DNA of 64,000 bases from contig CAJWLM010000001.1 in assembly GCA_913043025.1 (NCBI GenBank), positions 186,001 to 250,000 of the forward strand, read 5' to 3'. The DNA is from an uncultured Rhodospirillaceae bacterium (GTDB lineage: Bacteria; Pseudomonadota; Alphaproteobacteria; UBA8366). Below, piece after piece: positions 1 through 9,127 of this stretch. Position numbers and translations under genes: made by a program. Under the pieces are notes generated by a model. The model saw nothing but the letters and a program-made list of their open reading frames with translations, did not search any database and had not been told where the DNA came from. Within the stretch, counting starts at the first letter, position 1. Each line of letters opens with the position of its first letter.

Positions 1-2
1 GC

Positions 3-1100
3 GTTAGGCGGTTGCAGGATGCTGGCGCAATAATGATAGGTAAATGTAATACCGCTGAATTCGCGGCGGAGTCTTGCACCAACAATCCGCACTATGGAGC
101 GTGCAGAAATCCGTGGGATACAAGCCGTGTTCCTTCAGGTTCAAGTGGTGGTTCTGGTGCTGCGGTTGCCGCTAAGATGGTGCCAGGTGCTCTTGGCACT
201 GACACTGGTGGTTCGGTGAGAGGGCCAGCGGCTATTTGTGGCACGGTCGGGCTTAAGCCCACTTACGGTCGTGTCAGTGTCCGTGGCGTCTTTCCAAATG
301 CTACGAGCTTGGACCATGTAGGTCCCTTGACGCGAACGGTTCAAGATAATGCCATTTTGTTACAGGGTATCGCGGGGTTCGATCGTGCAGATCCTTTTTG
401 CCTAGACCTGCCCGTGCCGGATTTTAGCGCAAAACTTGATATGGGTATAAAAGGTGTAAAACTAGCGGTTTGCCCCGACCTTATTGACGTAGAGATAGAC
501 AAGCCGATTTTAGATGCTTTTGATAAAGCAGTTGAAGTTTTCCGTGACCTGGGGGCAACGGTTGACACAATTCCATGCAGCTTTGCTGCGGAAATAAATC
601 CTCATCGACGTGCTATTGCTAATGCAGAGTTTTTCAGTGTTCATTGCGATCGGTATGGTGAAAACTTATCTGGATTTGGCAAACGACTTCAAGATCGTTT
701 GGAGAATGCTCGAAGCACAACGCTTAGAATGTATATCAGTTCGCTTGAACGGCGCAGGTCTCTGAGGCGGCTGATGGTCGACCTCTTAGAGGGGTATTCC
801 GCACTCTTGACACCGGGCTATCCTTGTTTAGCAGCACCAATAAATACCGAAATGGCTTCTGTGAACGGTAAGGAGGTAGATTTCGTTGGGTTAGGTCGTA
901 ATTTAGTCGGCCTTCAGAATTTTGTGGGCTTCCCTGGGCTTACTATGCCAACTGGGTATGATCCGGTGTTTGGATTGCCAACGAGTTTACAGATAACAAC
1001 GCTTCCAGGTGAAGAAGCAGAAGCGTTCCGTATAGGCCATGCTTTTGAAGAAGCGACTCCAGACCTTCGTAATCGCGAATGTTTGATCGACAAAGTTTAA
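3..1100 (+). CDS. Amidase signature family hydrolase, 5'-truncated by window edge
   Basis: C-terminal part of an amidase-signature enzyme (Ser-cisSer-Lys hydrolase of amides). The frame is open to the first base of the window, and the residues before the first possible start (TTG at 12) still read as amidase (V-R-R-L-Q-D-A-G), so the gene begins upstream. The GSSGGSGAA segment carrying the cis-Ser lies about 31 residues after the TTG, followed by TDTGGSVR with the nucleophile Ser at about residue 68. The catalytic Lys must lie in the missing part. A second amidase follows after 25 bases on the same strand, so the two are probably co-transcribed. The natural substrate cannot be read from the sequence; a GatA-like tRNA role is unlikely because gatB and gatC are absent. 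Confidence 0.93.
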   Translation, partial: VRRLQDAGAIMIGKCNTAEFAAESCTNNPHYGACRNPWDTSRVPSGSSGGSGAAVAAKMVPGALGTDTGGSVRGPAAICGTVGLKPTYGRVSVRGVFPNATSLDHVGPLTRTVQDNAILLQGIAGFDRADPFCLDLPVPDFSAKLDMGIKGVKLAVCPDLIDVEIDKPILDAFDKAVEVFRDLGATVDTIPCSFAAEINPHRRAIANAEFFSVHCDRYGENLSGFGKRLQDRLENARSTTLRMYISSLERRRSLRRLMVDLLEGYSALLTPGYPCLAAPINTEMASVNGKEVDFVGLGRNLVGLQNFVGFPGLTMPTGYDPVFGLPTSLQITTLPGEEAEAFRIGHAFEEATPDLRNRECLIDKV

Positions 1101-1125
1101 CAAAAATGAATAAGGAAAAAATCAA

Positions 1126-2412
1126 ATGGCTGAAGCCTATGAACTTACTGCAACTGAGGGGCTCAAGGAAATTGAGGCGGGACACCTAACCGCGGAAGCA
1201 TGGATGGGGAGCTGCCTGGAGAGAATTTCTGACCGAGAAGGAGAGGTTCTTGCTTGGGAGTATATCGATCGCGAGGGAGCATTAGAGAAAGCCCGCAAAG
1301 TTGATAAACTGGGAGCGGCAAGTCTAGCTGCAGGTATACCTTTTGGCGCCAAAGATATTATCGATACACACGACATGCCAACTAGTTATGGCTCACAAAT
1401 ACATCAGGGTTTCCAGCCCGGCCGCGATGCTGGCTGCATAGCAATAACTCGTGCAGCCGGAGCTATACTTGTTGGAAAAACAGTAACTACTGAATTTGGC
1501 CATCGGTTCCCAGGTAAAACCAAAAATCCTTTTAATCCGGCCTTTACACCTGGCGGCTCTTCTTCCGGTTCTGCTGCTGCAGTGGGTGACAGAATGGTTC
1601 CGATGGCCTTCGGAACACAGACGGGCGGCTCAGTTATAAGACCGGCAGCTTATTGTGGAACCGTTGGGTACAAGCCCACATTTCAGGATATCAATCGTAA
1701 TGGCGTGTTGCCTAATTCGCCAAGCTTTGACACCGTAGGAATAATAGCTCGATCCGTTGATGACCTTGCCCTTTTTAGGTCGGTGGTTTTAGAGGAGAGG
1801 CTACATCCGGTTTTGCCAGCTGACGTAACTAATCTGAAGTTGGCTTTTTATCCAACGCCGAATTGGGAAAAGGCGGACACATCGACTCATGAAATGCTCG
1901 AAAGCGCTTCGGCCGCTCTAATAGATGCTGGTGCAAATGTAACGGAACTGACTTTACCATCAGAGAATGATTTTGATCGGCTACACAAAACTATAGCTGG
2001 GTGGGAATTTGCCCGAACTGTAGCATGGGAACGGTTGAACCGGCACGATCAGCTTAGTGATGATTTACGCGATGGACGCATGCAGAATGGAGTAGATACT
2101 TCCTACGATCAATACCGCAAAGCAACTGCGGACCTCGAAGTTCTCAAACTCAAGGTGGATGCAATACTTGCTAACTATGATGCAGTTTTATGTCCTTCGG
2201 CGCCAGGTGAAGCACTCAAAGGTCTTGCCTATACTGGCAGCGCTATCTTTAATGGGTTGTGGACTATGTTAGGAGTTCCATCTGTAACTCTTCCAGTTCA
2301 GACGGGCCCCCAGGGTCTCCCGATGGGAATACAACTTGTCTCTGCCCGGAATAGCGACCGAAATTTATTCGACGTTGCGCAATCTGTATCCCTAAGGCTC
2401 AGAGATGTTTGA
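1126..2412 (+). CDS. Amidase signature family hydrolase
   Basis: Complete 428-residue amidase-signature hydrolase with the whole Ser-cisSer-Lys set: Lys76 in AKDIIDT, the cis-Ser in GGSSSGSAA (about 145-146), and nucleophile Ser169 in QTGGSV. The ATG at 1126 has a purine-rich AAGGAA about 10 bases upstream. It differs clearly from the truncated amidase before it (TQTGGSVIRP rather than TDTGGSVRGP) and resembles the third amidase at 9128-10444 more closely, so the two neighbours are not a simple tandem copy. It likely hydrolyses a small amide in the cytoplasm; no signal peptide is seen. The gene ends with TGA, which shows TGA acts as a stop in this genome. Confidence 0.94.
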   Translation: MAEAYELTATEGLKEIEAGHLTAEAWMGSCLERISDREGEVLAWEYIDREGALEKARKVDKLGAASLAAGIPFGAKDIIDTHDMPTSYGSQIHQGFQPGRDAGCIAITRAAGAILVGKTVTTEFGHRFPGKTKNPFNPAFTPGGSSSGSAAAVGDRMVPMAFGTQTGGSVIRPAAYCGTVGYKPTFQDINRNGVLPNSPSFDTVGIIARSVDDLALFRSVVLEERLHPVLPADVTNLKLAFYPTPNWEKADTSTHEMLESASAALIDAGANVTELTLPSENDFDRLHKTIAGWEFARTVAWERLNRHDQLSDDLRDGRMQNGVDTSYDQYRKATADLEVLKLKVDAILANYDAVLCPSAPGEALKGLAYTGSAIFNGLWTMLGVPSVTLPVQTGPQGLPMGIQLVSARNSDRNLFDVAQSVSLRLRDV

Positions 2413-2560
2413 ATGTCTTCGTTAAAAATATTTAAAAAACACAATACGTCTCCGAACTCCTGTTTTAGTGTATGGTGTGCACGGACTACTTTGAGCTAGT
2501 TAAAAATGGCATTCTGGTATTGATTGCTGATAACAAGAAAATCAATGCTGGTTGTCAGAA

Positions 2561-3685
2561 CTAAAAGCCTGGACCACGGGCATCAATGGGCCAAATGTCC
2601 TCGACCTTGTTTTTTCTTATGCAAACAACCCAGTCATGAAGATTAAAAGTTGGATCAACATGGCCTGGTATGAGCTTTAATTTTTTACCTATTTTAAGTG
2701 CCTTTGCATTATGCCCAATCTCCAATGCAGTGTGCTCGTCAGACTGCCCTGTCACCTCTATACCATCAAGGCCGGATACAGTGGCTAATCCTGAGTCCAT
2801 GCTATGCCCCTTATGCCCAACATCAAGGAATGCCTGACCAGCGCGAGGACTACTTATTACGCTCGACCACAAAAAGAGTGAATGTGAAAAGATTGTGAAG
2901 GGATTGCCATCATCACCTTTTATCTTGGCATAGTCCCCATCCATGAATGCATAAGAACCAGCTTGTACCTCTGAATACACGCCGCTGTCGCGCTCAAAAG
3001 TGAAACTGCCTGTGCCGGCACCTGTAATCCATTTTCTATCGAGGCCTGCGGCAGCAAGCGAAGCTTTGCTGCGTTTAACCTTTGCGATTGTGCTTGAAAT
3101 TTTTACTTGACGATCGCGTGCCGAAACAAGGTGTTGCGCGCTACCGTGATAAGCTTGTAAGCCAGCAAAGTGTAAGCCGGGAGCCTTATCAACTTCTGAA
3201 GCAAGCGAAGCTACTGGGTCGCCAGCGTCCACGCCGCACCTGTTTGCCCCAACATTAACTTCTATGAGTATTTTGAGTGTTAACCTATTGGCGGTTGCCG
3301 CTTTGCTTAGTAGCGGTATTGCCTCTTTCGAGTCACACAAAACAGCAATCTCAGTCTTTTCTCCGAGTGAGCACAATCGCTGAATTTTCACTGGGTCAAC
3401 AATCTGGTTGGTAATCAAAATATTTTTGATGCCGGCTGCCGCCATTGTAACAGCTTCTGATACTTTCTGGCAGCATACACCAACTGCACCGGCGGCGACT
3501 TGTCGTTTAGCAATTTCGCTGCACTTATGGGCCTTTGTGTGAGCACGAAGTCTAACGCCCGAGCCTGCCAATGCATTCTCCATGGTAATAAGGTTCTTCT
3601 CAAAGATGTCCATATCAAGCAATAGTGCCGGCGTTTCAACCTCGTTTAGATTAACTTTTGGTATTGCGGGTTGGAAGGAGGGCAT
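2561..3685 (-). CDS. D-threonine aldolase / D-serine dehydratase-like PLP enzyme
   Basis: 374-residue fold-type III PLP enzyme of the alanine-racemase-like DSD1 group. The PLP Lys is K51 in RAHTKAHK, in the usual N-terminal barrel position. Near the C-terminus the metal-binding segment reads GHVDPTFNLHDW, with His342 and Asp344. His-x-Asp is the pattern known for D-threonine aldolase, whereas D-serine and D-hydroxyaspartate dehydratases use His-x-Cys. This favours an aldolase acting on D-3-hydroxy amino acids and giving glycine plus an aldehyde. Only 9 bases separate it from the TauD-type dioxygenase upstream, so the pair is probably one operon. The function call is by motif only. Confidence 0.85.
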   Translation of the reverse strand: MPSFQPAIPKVNLNEVETPALLLDMDIFEKNLITMENALAGSGVRLRAHTKAHKCSEIAKRQVAAGAVGVCCQKVSEAVTMAAAGIKNILITNQIVDPVKIQRLCSLGEKTEIAVLCDSKEAIPLLSKAATANRLTLKILIEVNVGANRCGVDAGDPVASLASEVDKAPGLHFAGLQAYHGSAQHLVSARDRQVKISSTIAKVKRSKASLAAAGLDRKWITGAGTGSFTFERDSGVYSEVQAGSYAFMDGDYAKIKGDDGNPFTIFSHSLFLWSSVISSPRAGQAFLDVGHKGHSMDSGLATVSGLDGIEVTGQSDEHTALEIGHNAKALKIGKKLKLIPGHVDPTFNLHDWVVCIRKNKVEDIWPIDARGPGF

Positions 3686-3694
3686 GTCGGAGCC

Positions 3695-4552
3695 TTAAAA
3701 AGGTGAATCGCCGCTGATCTGTGTGCGGTGCATATAACGGCGTTTGATATTATCGAAGGGGTCACGACGGTGCATTGCGTTTCGATTATCCCATAATAAT
3801 ACGTCACCTTTACGCCACTTGTGTTCCCATATGAATTGGCTCTGCGTGATATGGGACCAAATACGATCAAGCAGAAACTCGGATTCAGACGAACTAAAAC
3901 TTTCAATATAGGCGTTCGGGCGGCGCCCTAGAAAAAGCGATTTACGACCTGTTTCGGGATGAGTTCTTATAATCGGATGGTATGCGCCGGGGCTCTTGGT
4001 TACATCCTCAGGCTTGGTCATTCCTTGTCGCATTTGACCGGCGCTGTTGTGAGTAGCATCGTGTTTAATACGTTTTCCAGCTAACGTTTCTTTAAGATCA
4101 GCGGGCAGTGTTTCATAAGCACGTTCCATATTTAGAAACCCAGTATTGCCACCCTCGTCGGGAACTTCGATCGCGTAAAGACAGCTGCCCATAGGTGGCT
4201 TGGGGTTGTAGGACATATCTGTATGCCATTCACATTCCAAATTTCCTAAAGAACCAACAGCAGTACCGTTCTCCTCTATGTTTGATACGATGAGTAATTC
4301 AGGAAACCCATCTACCATCATTTTTCCATCCTTATCTAAGGGAGCCTCGTCTAGTACTCCGAGATTCTTACTAAAATTAACATACTGTTGATTTGTTAAG
4401 GATTGTGAACGGAACAGAAGAACGATGTATTTTTTCCAGGCTTTTTTAATTTCATCAACCGTTTCCGAATCTAATTCAGAGCTAAGGTCAACGTTTGTTA
4501 TTTCCGCGCCGAGCCTCTTTGAAAGAGGTGCAATATCGATAAAATTTGCCAT
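3695..4552 (-). CDS. TauD/TfdA family Fe(II)/2-oxoglutarate dioxygenase
   Basis: 285-residue TauD/TfdA dioxygenase. The iron-binding facial triad is visible as His110-x-Asp112 (EWHTD) and His261 (NRNAMHRR), and Arg272/Arg276 in RRYMHR fit the 2-oxoglutarate carboxylate site. The family hydroxylates a substrate next to a sulfonate, ether, amine or similar group, using O2 and 2-oxoglutarate with release of CO2 and succinate. It lies first in a two-gene unit with the D-threonine aldolase-like gene, which may process its product: a beta-hydroxylated amino acid would be a logical link. Taurine itself is not shown as the substrate. Confidence 0.93.
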   Translation of the reverse strand: MANFIDIAPLSKRLGAEITNVDLSSELDSETVDEIKKAWKKYIVLLFRSQSLTNQQYVNFSKNLGVLDEAPLDKDGKMMVDGFPELLIVSNIEENGTAVGSLGNLECEWHTDMSYNPKPPMGSCLYAIEVPDEGGNTGFLNMERAYETLPADLKETLAGKRIKHDATHNSAGQMRQGMTKPEDVTKSPGAYHPIIRTHPETGRKSLFLGRRPNAYIESFSSSESEFLLDRIWSHITQSQFIWEHKWRKGDVLLWDNRNAMHRRDPFDNIKRRYMHRTQISGDSPF

Positions 4553-4722
4553 TCTCTATTAATACCTCAATCAACTGGCTCAGAAAAGGCGGCTTTCTCA
4601 TTTTGTTTTATAACAAATAATCAATCCACATAAAGCGTTTCGTGGCATTGATTTTCCTCAATAACAACGAAATGGACATGCAGAATATAATTAGAGGCAG
4701 GACTGAATTCTAACCCGCGTAT

Positions 4723-6177
4723 TTAAGTCAAAAACTCTGCATCCTGTCCAGGTGTCGGAGTCCCCTGATATTTTCCCCGTGCCATAACAGCATCCCTTCC
4801 TCCTGCTGCCTGGACTTTGGCGCATTGAGAAATGTAAGCCTGTTCATCAACGGATTCAGGATCGCAGATTGAACGTAAGTCCGCCTCTAATTGTTCGAGG
4901 GTGGTGCAGTGGTTTGGATCACTGTGCAAACTATTGAGTTCATCTGGGTCGGCTTCGAGATCAAATAATTCTGGTTCATAAGAAACGTAATGAATATATT
5001 TGTATTTTCCTTTCCGAATCATGAATGCCGAACGGTCGGCAGCAGCGGCATGATATTCGGTAAAAGCTATCCTATTAGCGTCATTTTTTGTTTGCGCGAG
5101 GTTTAGCAATGAACTTCCCGGAAGTCCATGGGACTTGCTCACTTCGAGCAGGCCTTGGGAATCCAAAATGGTTGGAGCAATATCAACTAGCGTAACGGGG
5201 GTGTCCGAAACTTTTCCTTCCGGCACACCTGGGCCCGAAAGGATCATCGGAATGAAGGATGCTTCCTCATACATGTTTGACTTCTGCCAAAGCCGCCGTG
5301 TGCCGAGATTCTCGCCATGGTCAGAGGTGTAAATGATAATCGTGCTATCGCGCAGGCCAGTTTCTTCAAGGGCTGTGACCACTCTGCCTATATTTCTGTC
5401 TAAGTAGGATATTGATCCATAGTAGGATCGCATGAGAACGGGCAAAGAATCCTCCGTAACAAAATCATCAAAATTACGCTGCGATTGGCCCAACTTTATC
5501 CAGGGGTGATACTCCACATCTGGATTGCGTAGTTTCGGTTCTGGCATCTCTATTTTGCTGTAGAGATCGTAGAATTCTGCTGGTGCCTTATAAGGGGGGT
5601 GAGGGCATACAAAGGAAACAAATGCGCAAAATGGGTCAGTGTTCGGATCCTCGGCTTTAGCGCGAAGCCATTCACAAGCTCGGGTTGCTATGTCATTGTC
5701 ATATTTCTGGTAAGAAGTCTGGCCGGCCCCTATATCGGTCATAGTTTTGCTTTGTGTCATAGGTGGAGTCATGGGCCGTTTGATACAGCTTCGGGCATCA
5801 CCCTTGCCTTCAACCACGTGCATCGGAATAACCTGTTCCTCAAATCCCGTGTTATCCGTTTCATTCCGAAAATGAAGCTTGCCGATTGATGTGGCAGAGG
5901 AACCATTCTCTCTTAGCATGTGATGCCATGCTTTGACCCGGCCCTCGTAGGGATGCCCATTATCCCAGTATTGTGTTTGATGAACATATCTTCCTGTAGC
6001 TACGGCAGCGCGAGCTGGAACGCAAATAGCAGAATCCGTGTATGAATTAGTAAAACGGGTTCCTGAGGTAGCAAGATAATCAATATTTGGGGTTTGAACG
6101 AAATCGTGTCCATAACAACCAGATGCTTTTCCTTGGTGTTGATCAGACATGATAAATAGTACGTTCATCTTTTCCAT
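4723..6177 (-). CDS. Sulfatase (formylglycine-type, alkaline phosphatase superfamily)
   Basis: 484-residue type I sulfatase. Cys52 in CVPAR fits the C-x-P-x-R signature that is converted to formylglycine by a maturase; no maturase is in the window. Metal and substrate ligands are seen as Asp12, then Asp286-His287 in TSDHGEN, and Lys299. No signal peptide is apparent, so the protein probably acts in the cytoplasm on an imported sulfate ester. The ATG at 6177 has GGGGA 8 bases upstream; ATG at 6168 is an alternative. It is the second gene of a tandem pair with a close paralogue 21 bases upstream, and the two are very probably co-transcribed. Confidence 0.93.
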   Translation of the reverse strand: MEKMNVLFIMSDQHQGKASGCYGHDFVQTPNIDYLATSGTRFTNSYTDSAICVPARAAVATGRYVHQTQYWDNGHPYEGRVKAWHHMLRENGSSATSIGKLHFRNETDNTGFEEQVIPMHVVEGKGDARSCIKRPMTPPMTQSKTMTDIGAGQTSYQKYDNDIATRACEWLRAKAEDPNTDPFCAFVSFVCPHPPYKAPAEFYDLYSKIEMPEPKLRNPDVEYHPWIKLGQSQRNFDDFVTEDSLPVLMRSYYGSISYLDRNIGRVVTALEETGLRDSTIIIYTSDHGENLGTRRLWQKSNMYEEASFIPMILSGPGVPEGKVSDTPVTLVDIAPTILDSQGLLEVSKSHGLPGSSLLNLAQTKNDANRIAFTEYHAAAADRSAFMIRKGKYKYIHYVSYEPELFDLEADPDELNSLHSDPNHCTTLEQLEADLRSICDPESVDEQAYISQCAKVQAAGGRDAVMARGKYQGTPTPGQDAEFLT

Positions 6178-6198
6178 TACGAAATCCCCAAAAAATTT

Positions 6199-7641
6199 TT
6201 ATTGAATATATTCTGCTGTTTCTCCTGGCGCTGGTGTTCCTTGAAACGAACCTTTGGCAAGAACAGCCTCGCGCCCTCCCGCTGCATTTACCAGTGCAGC
6301 CTGTGATTTCTGTGCAGCGTCATTTACGGCTTTTGGGTCAACCCTCGCATAAAGCTCTTTTTGAAGATCCGTCAAAATATTCGAAAGATCAGGGTTATTA
6401 ACCACATTTTCCTCCTCTTCCGGATCATTAACCTGATCAAAAAGTTCCGGTTCGTAATCCACATAATGAATGTATTTGAAGTTACCTTTACGGATCATAA
6501 ATGCGGCAGTGTCGGCCCCAGTTGCGTGATATTCGCTGAACGCAACACGTTCTAAATCATCACCCTCATTGGCTATCTTGCGTAACGAACGTGTTTCACC
6601 TCTTGAAATATTGTTGAGTCCCAACGCGTCTAGAATTGTTGCAGATCCGTCCGCTAATGTAACTGGAGTGTTAACGACTTTGCCCGATGGTATTCCGGGC
6701 CCTGACAGTATCATTGGAATAGCAGCAGCCTCTTCGTACATGTTTGACTTACCCCAAAGGCGCCGCGTTGCAAGGTTTTCGCCATGATCTGCGGTATAAA
6801 CAATTAAAGTGTCATCACGAAGCCCCGCCTGTTCCAGTGCTAGGAGTACTTTGCTGATATTGGAATCTAGATAGGAGCACAGACCGTAGTACGAAGCCAT
6901 GGCTACTTTACGGCTCTCTTCAGTGAAAAAATCGTCATGGCATTGTAGCTTCTGAAATTTATCAATCCAAGGATGCAAAGGATAATCTGGATCGTTTCCT
7001 TTTGGATGGGGAAGCATATCGTGGGGGTACAGGTCATAGAAATCTTGTGGCGCGATCAGGGGAAAATGCGGACAAACAAAGGAACAAAATAGAGCCCACG
7101 GTTTATCTGTAAGGCGTGTGGCTTCAGTCTTAAGCCATTCTACAGTTTTTTCCATTATCGACTGATCGTATTGAATGTAGCCGGAGTCACCTGGACCAAT
7201 GTTAGTTACAAGTTTGCTTTTCGTAATGGGAGGAGCTAGAGGCTGTTTCACACTACCGCCGACACTTCCTTTTCCGTCAACAATGTGAAGGGGCACAATT
7301 TGTTCGTTGAATCCAGTTGGGTCTTCTTCGCTGCGATAGTGCAGTTTCCCGATAGATAGGCAATGCATTCCTGCCTTCTGCAAAGCATGTCCCCATCCTT
7401 CAACGCGTCCCTCGTATGCATGGGCATTATCCCAATAACCTATATCGTGGACATACCGACCCGTGGCGAAGCTAGCCCGGGCAGGCACGCAAATCGGCGA
7501 GTTGGTATATGCATTTGTAAAGCGCGTTCCGCTTGCGGCGAGCTTATCGATGGTGGGTGTTTTTACAAACGGATGTCCATAGCACCCACTTGCTTTTTGT
7601 TGATGCTCATCTGACATTATAAATAAAACATTTTTAGCCAT
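6199..7641 (-). CDS. Sulfatase (formylglycine-type), tandem paralogue
   Basis: 480-residue sulfatase, closely similar along its whole length to the following gene: same N-terminal MSD-x-HQ-x-KASGCYGH block, same CVPAR motif (Cys51), same ADHGENLATRRLW block and same GTPAPG-type C-terminus. This points to an old tandem duplication with divergence of substrate range. I place the start at ATG 7641 because the AAGGGGG ribosome binding site lies 8 bases before it; ATG 7645-7647 sits too close to that site. Cytoplasmic by lack of a signal peptide. The real substrate (choline sulfate, an aryl sulfate or a sugar sulfate) is not known. Confidence 0.93.
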   Translation of the reverse strand: MAKNVLFIMSDEHQQKASGCYGHPFVKTPTIDKLAASGTRFTNAYTNSPICVPARASFATGRYVHDIGYWDNAHAYEGRVEGWGHALQKAGMHCLSIGKLHYRSEEDPTGFNEQIVPLHIVDGKGSVGGSVKQPLAPPITKSKLVTNIGPGDSGYIQYDQSIMEKTVEWLKTEATRLTDKPWALFCSFVCPHFPLIAPQDFYDLYPHDMLPHPKGNDPDYPLHPWIDKFQKLQCHDDFFTEESRKVAMASYYGLCSYLDSNISKVLLALEQAGLRDDTLIVYTADHGENLATRRLWGKSNMYEEAAAIPMILSGPGIPSGKVVNTPVTLADGSATILDALGLNNISRGETRSLRKIANEGDDLERVAFSEYHATGADTAAFMIRKGNFKYIHYVDYEPELFDQVNDPEEEENVVNNPDLSNILTDLQKELYARVDPKAVNDAAQKSQAALVNAAGGREAVLAKGSFQGTPAPGETAEYIQ

Positions 7642-7647
7642 TCCCAT

Positions 7648-7972
7648 ATCCCCCTTAAAAATTTTGATTATGTTAGCACGGCTCGACCAGCTGTCAGGAT
7701 AGATAATCGATCATCAAACATGTTTCTTCAAATAGCTATATGCAATTCTCAATGCTTATGACCACGTAGAGGCACTTTTTGGAAAAATATAATGCACTAG
7801 GCTACCAGTTTTGGGCTTACTAAAATTGAATCTAAAAACTCAAAAGAGTTATTGAAATAGATTAGTTAGGTAATGCGAGGAGATCGATATAAATTTTTTT
7901 TCACTCAATCATTGTCATTCAAAGATTTGCTTACAAATACTTAAAATTGATATAAAAATAAGTATGTATTTC
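7648..7972. other. Intergenic, AT-rich, presumed promoter region of the sulfatase pair
   Basis: About 325 bases without a convincing gene. The part next to the sulfatase start must hold its promoter, but I can identify no clear -35/-10 pair, repeat or structured RNA. The left side is more AT-rich than the neighbouring genes and merges into the AT-rich folB-like gene. Confidence 0.5.
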
Positions 7973-8335
7973 TTATTTATCAAATATTACTTCAAAACCT
8001 ACAGTATCACAGTCTTCATATATGTCCGGTTTACTTGTAGAAACAATAATTTTACTGAATAATTGTTTTTCTTTACATATACTTATTATTTCGTTGCAGA
8101 GTGTTTCTTGTAGATTAAAATGTCGATCTTTTACGAGAATTTCTATTTCTGATCTTAGAAAGTCATAATTTATAGTGTTTTCAATGTTGTCGTTGCGATT
8201 AACGTCGGCATTTTCAAGATACATTTCGATGTTGATTATAACCGTCTGACGGCGAGCCTTTTCAAAGTCGTGTATGCCTATGGATACGGGCACGGCATAG
8301 TCTTTGAGAAAAAACTTCGAAGCGGAAATGGGCAT
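7973..8335 (-). CDS. Dihydroneopterin aldolase family protein (FolB/FolX-like)
   Basis: 120-residue protein of the FolB family, the usual length for this enzyme. Recognisable segments are GIHDFEKARRQ near residue 20 (with the conserved Glu), NYDFLRSEIEILV in the middle, FNLQETLCNEI with the substrate-binding Glu, and the VSTSKPDI strand with the conserved Lys. FolB splits 7,8-dihydroneopterin to 6-hydroxymethyl-dihydropterin and glycolaldehyde in folate synthesis; FolX-type relatives epimerise the triphosphate. It follows a pteridine-reductase-type SDR by 19 bases, which supports a pterin role. It is more AT-rich than the SDR and amidase upstream of it. Confidence 0.85.
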   Translation of the reverse strand: MPISASKFFLKDYAVPVSIGIHDFEKARRQTVIINIEMYLENADVNRNDNIENTINYDFLRSEIEILVKDRHFNLQETLCNEIISICKEKQLFSKIIVSTSKPDIYEDCDTVGFEVIFDK

Positions 8336-8354
8336 AACAAAATACTTTCGTAAG

Positions 8355-9125
8355 TTACGTTAAAAAAGCGATATCGCGTGGCAGGTTCTGTAACTTTTGA
8401 CCTCCATCTAACACAATGATTTCGCCGGTCATCGAAGGGCAGTCAAGTATAAGCTTTAACGCAGCGGCAATTTGTCCGGGAGTGCAACCTTGTTTTAATG
8501 GGTTAGTTTTGTGCGCGATGTTAAATCGAAATTCTGACTGTTCCCCGGACAAAAGTGTGATGCCAGGTGCAATACCATTCACTCTTATTTGGGGCGCCAT
8601 GGCCATTGCTAATATTTCGGTTGCACCCTTGAGGGCAAATTTGCTGAGGGTGTACGACATGTAATCCGGATTTGGTGCCAATACCTTGTTATCAAGAATA
8701 TTTACTATGTTGCCTTTAACCTTTTTAGGAATTCTTTTTGAGAAGGCTTGCGATAAAAGAAGCGGTGCGCGTAGATTTACTGCGTGATGTAGATCAAGAA
8801 TTTCTGCGTTTAAACTATCAACGTCATCATACTCGAAAATAGATGCATTGTTGATGAGGCAACTAAGTGGCCCAACCTTATCTTGGCATCGCATAATTAA
8901 GTCCTCTGGTCCCTCTGCTGTAGCGAGATCGGCATGGAATAGGTTTGCCTTTCCACCTTTTGAGATGATGGTGTCTAACACCTTTTCTGCTTCAGCTTGC
9001 GATGCGTTGTAATGAATGCACACGTGCCACCCTTCGGCAGCCATTTCTTCTGCGAGAGCGGCACCGATACGCTGAGCAGCCCCGGTAATGAGCATATTGT
9101 TGGTCATGGGCAGTGTTTTTGTCAT
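8355..9125 (-). CDS. SDR oxidoreductase of the pteridine reductase / FolM type
   Basis: 256-residue short-chain dehydrogenase. The nucleotide motif is TG-x3-R-x-G (TGAAQRIG, 14-21) with Arg in place of the usual Gly, the signature of pteridine reductase PTR1 and FolM. NNAS is at 92-95. Asp145, Tyr158 and Lys162 reproduce the Asp-Tyr-Lys triad of PTR1 with the same 13-residue spacing. It therefore probably reduces a dihydropterin or dihydrofolate with NADPH. Start: ATG at 9125; a TTG at 9131 that overlaps the amidase stop is possible. It overlaps or abuts the amidase upstream and precedes the FolB-like gene, making a three-gene operon. Confidence 0.85.
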   Translation of the reverse strand: MTKTLPMTNNMLITGAAQRIGAALAEEMAAEGWHVCIHYNASQAEAEKVLDTIISKGGKANLFHADLATAEGPEDLIMRCQDKVGPLSCLINNASIFEYDDVDSLNAEILDLHHAVNLRAPLLLSQAFSKRIPKKVKGNIVNILDNKVLAPNPDYMSYTLSKFALKGATEILAMAMAPQIRVNGIAPGITLLSGEQSEFRFNIAHKTNPLKQGCTPGQIAAALKLILDCPSMTGEIIVLDGGQKLQNLPRDIAFLT

Positions 9126-9127
9126 AG

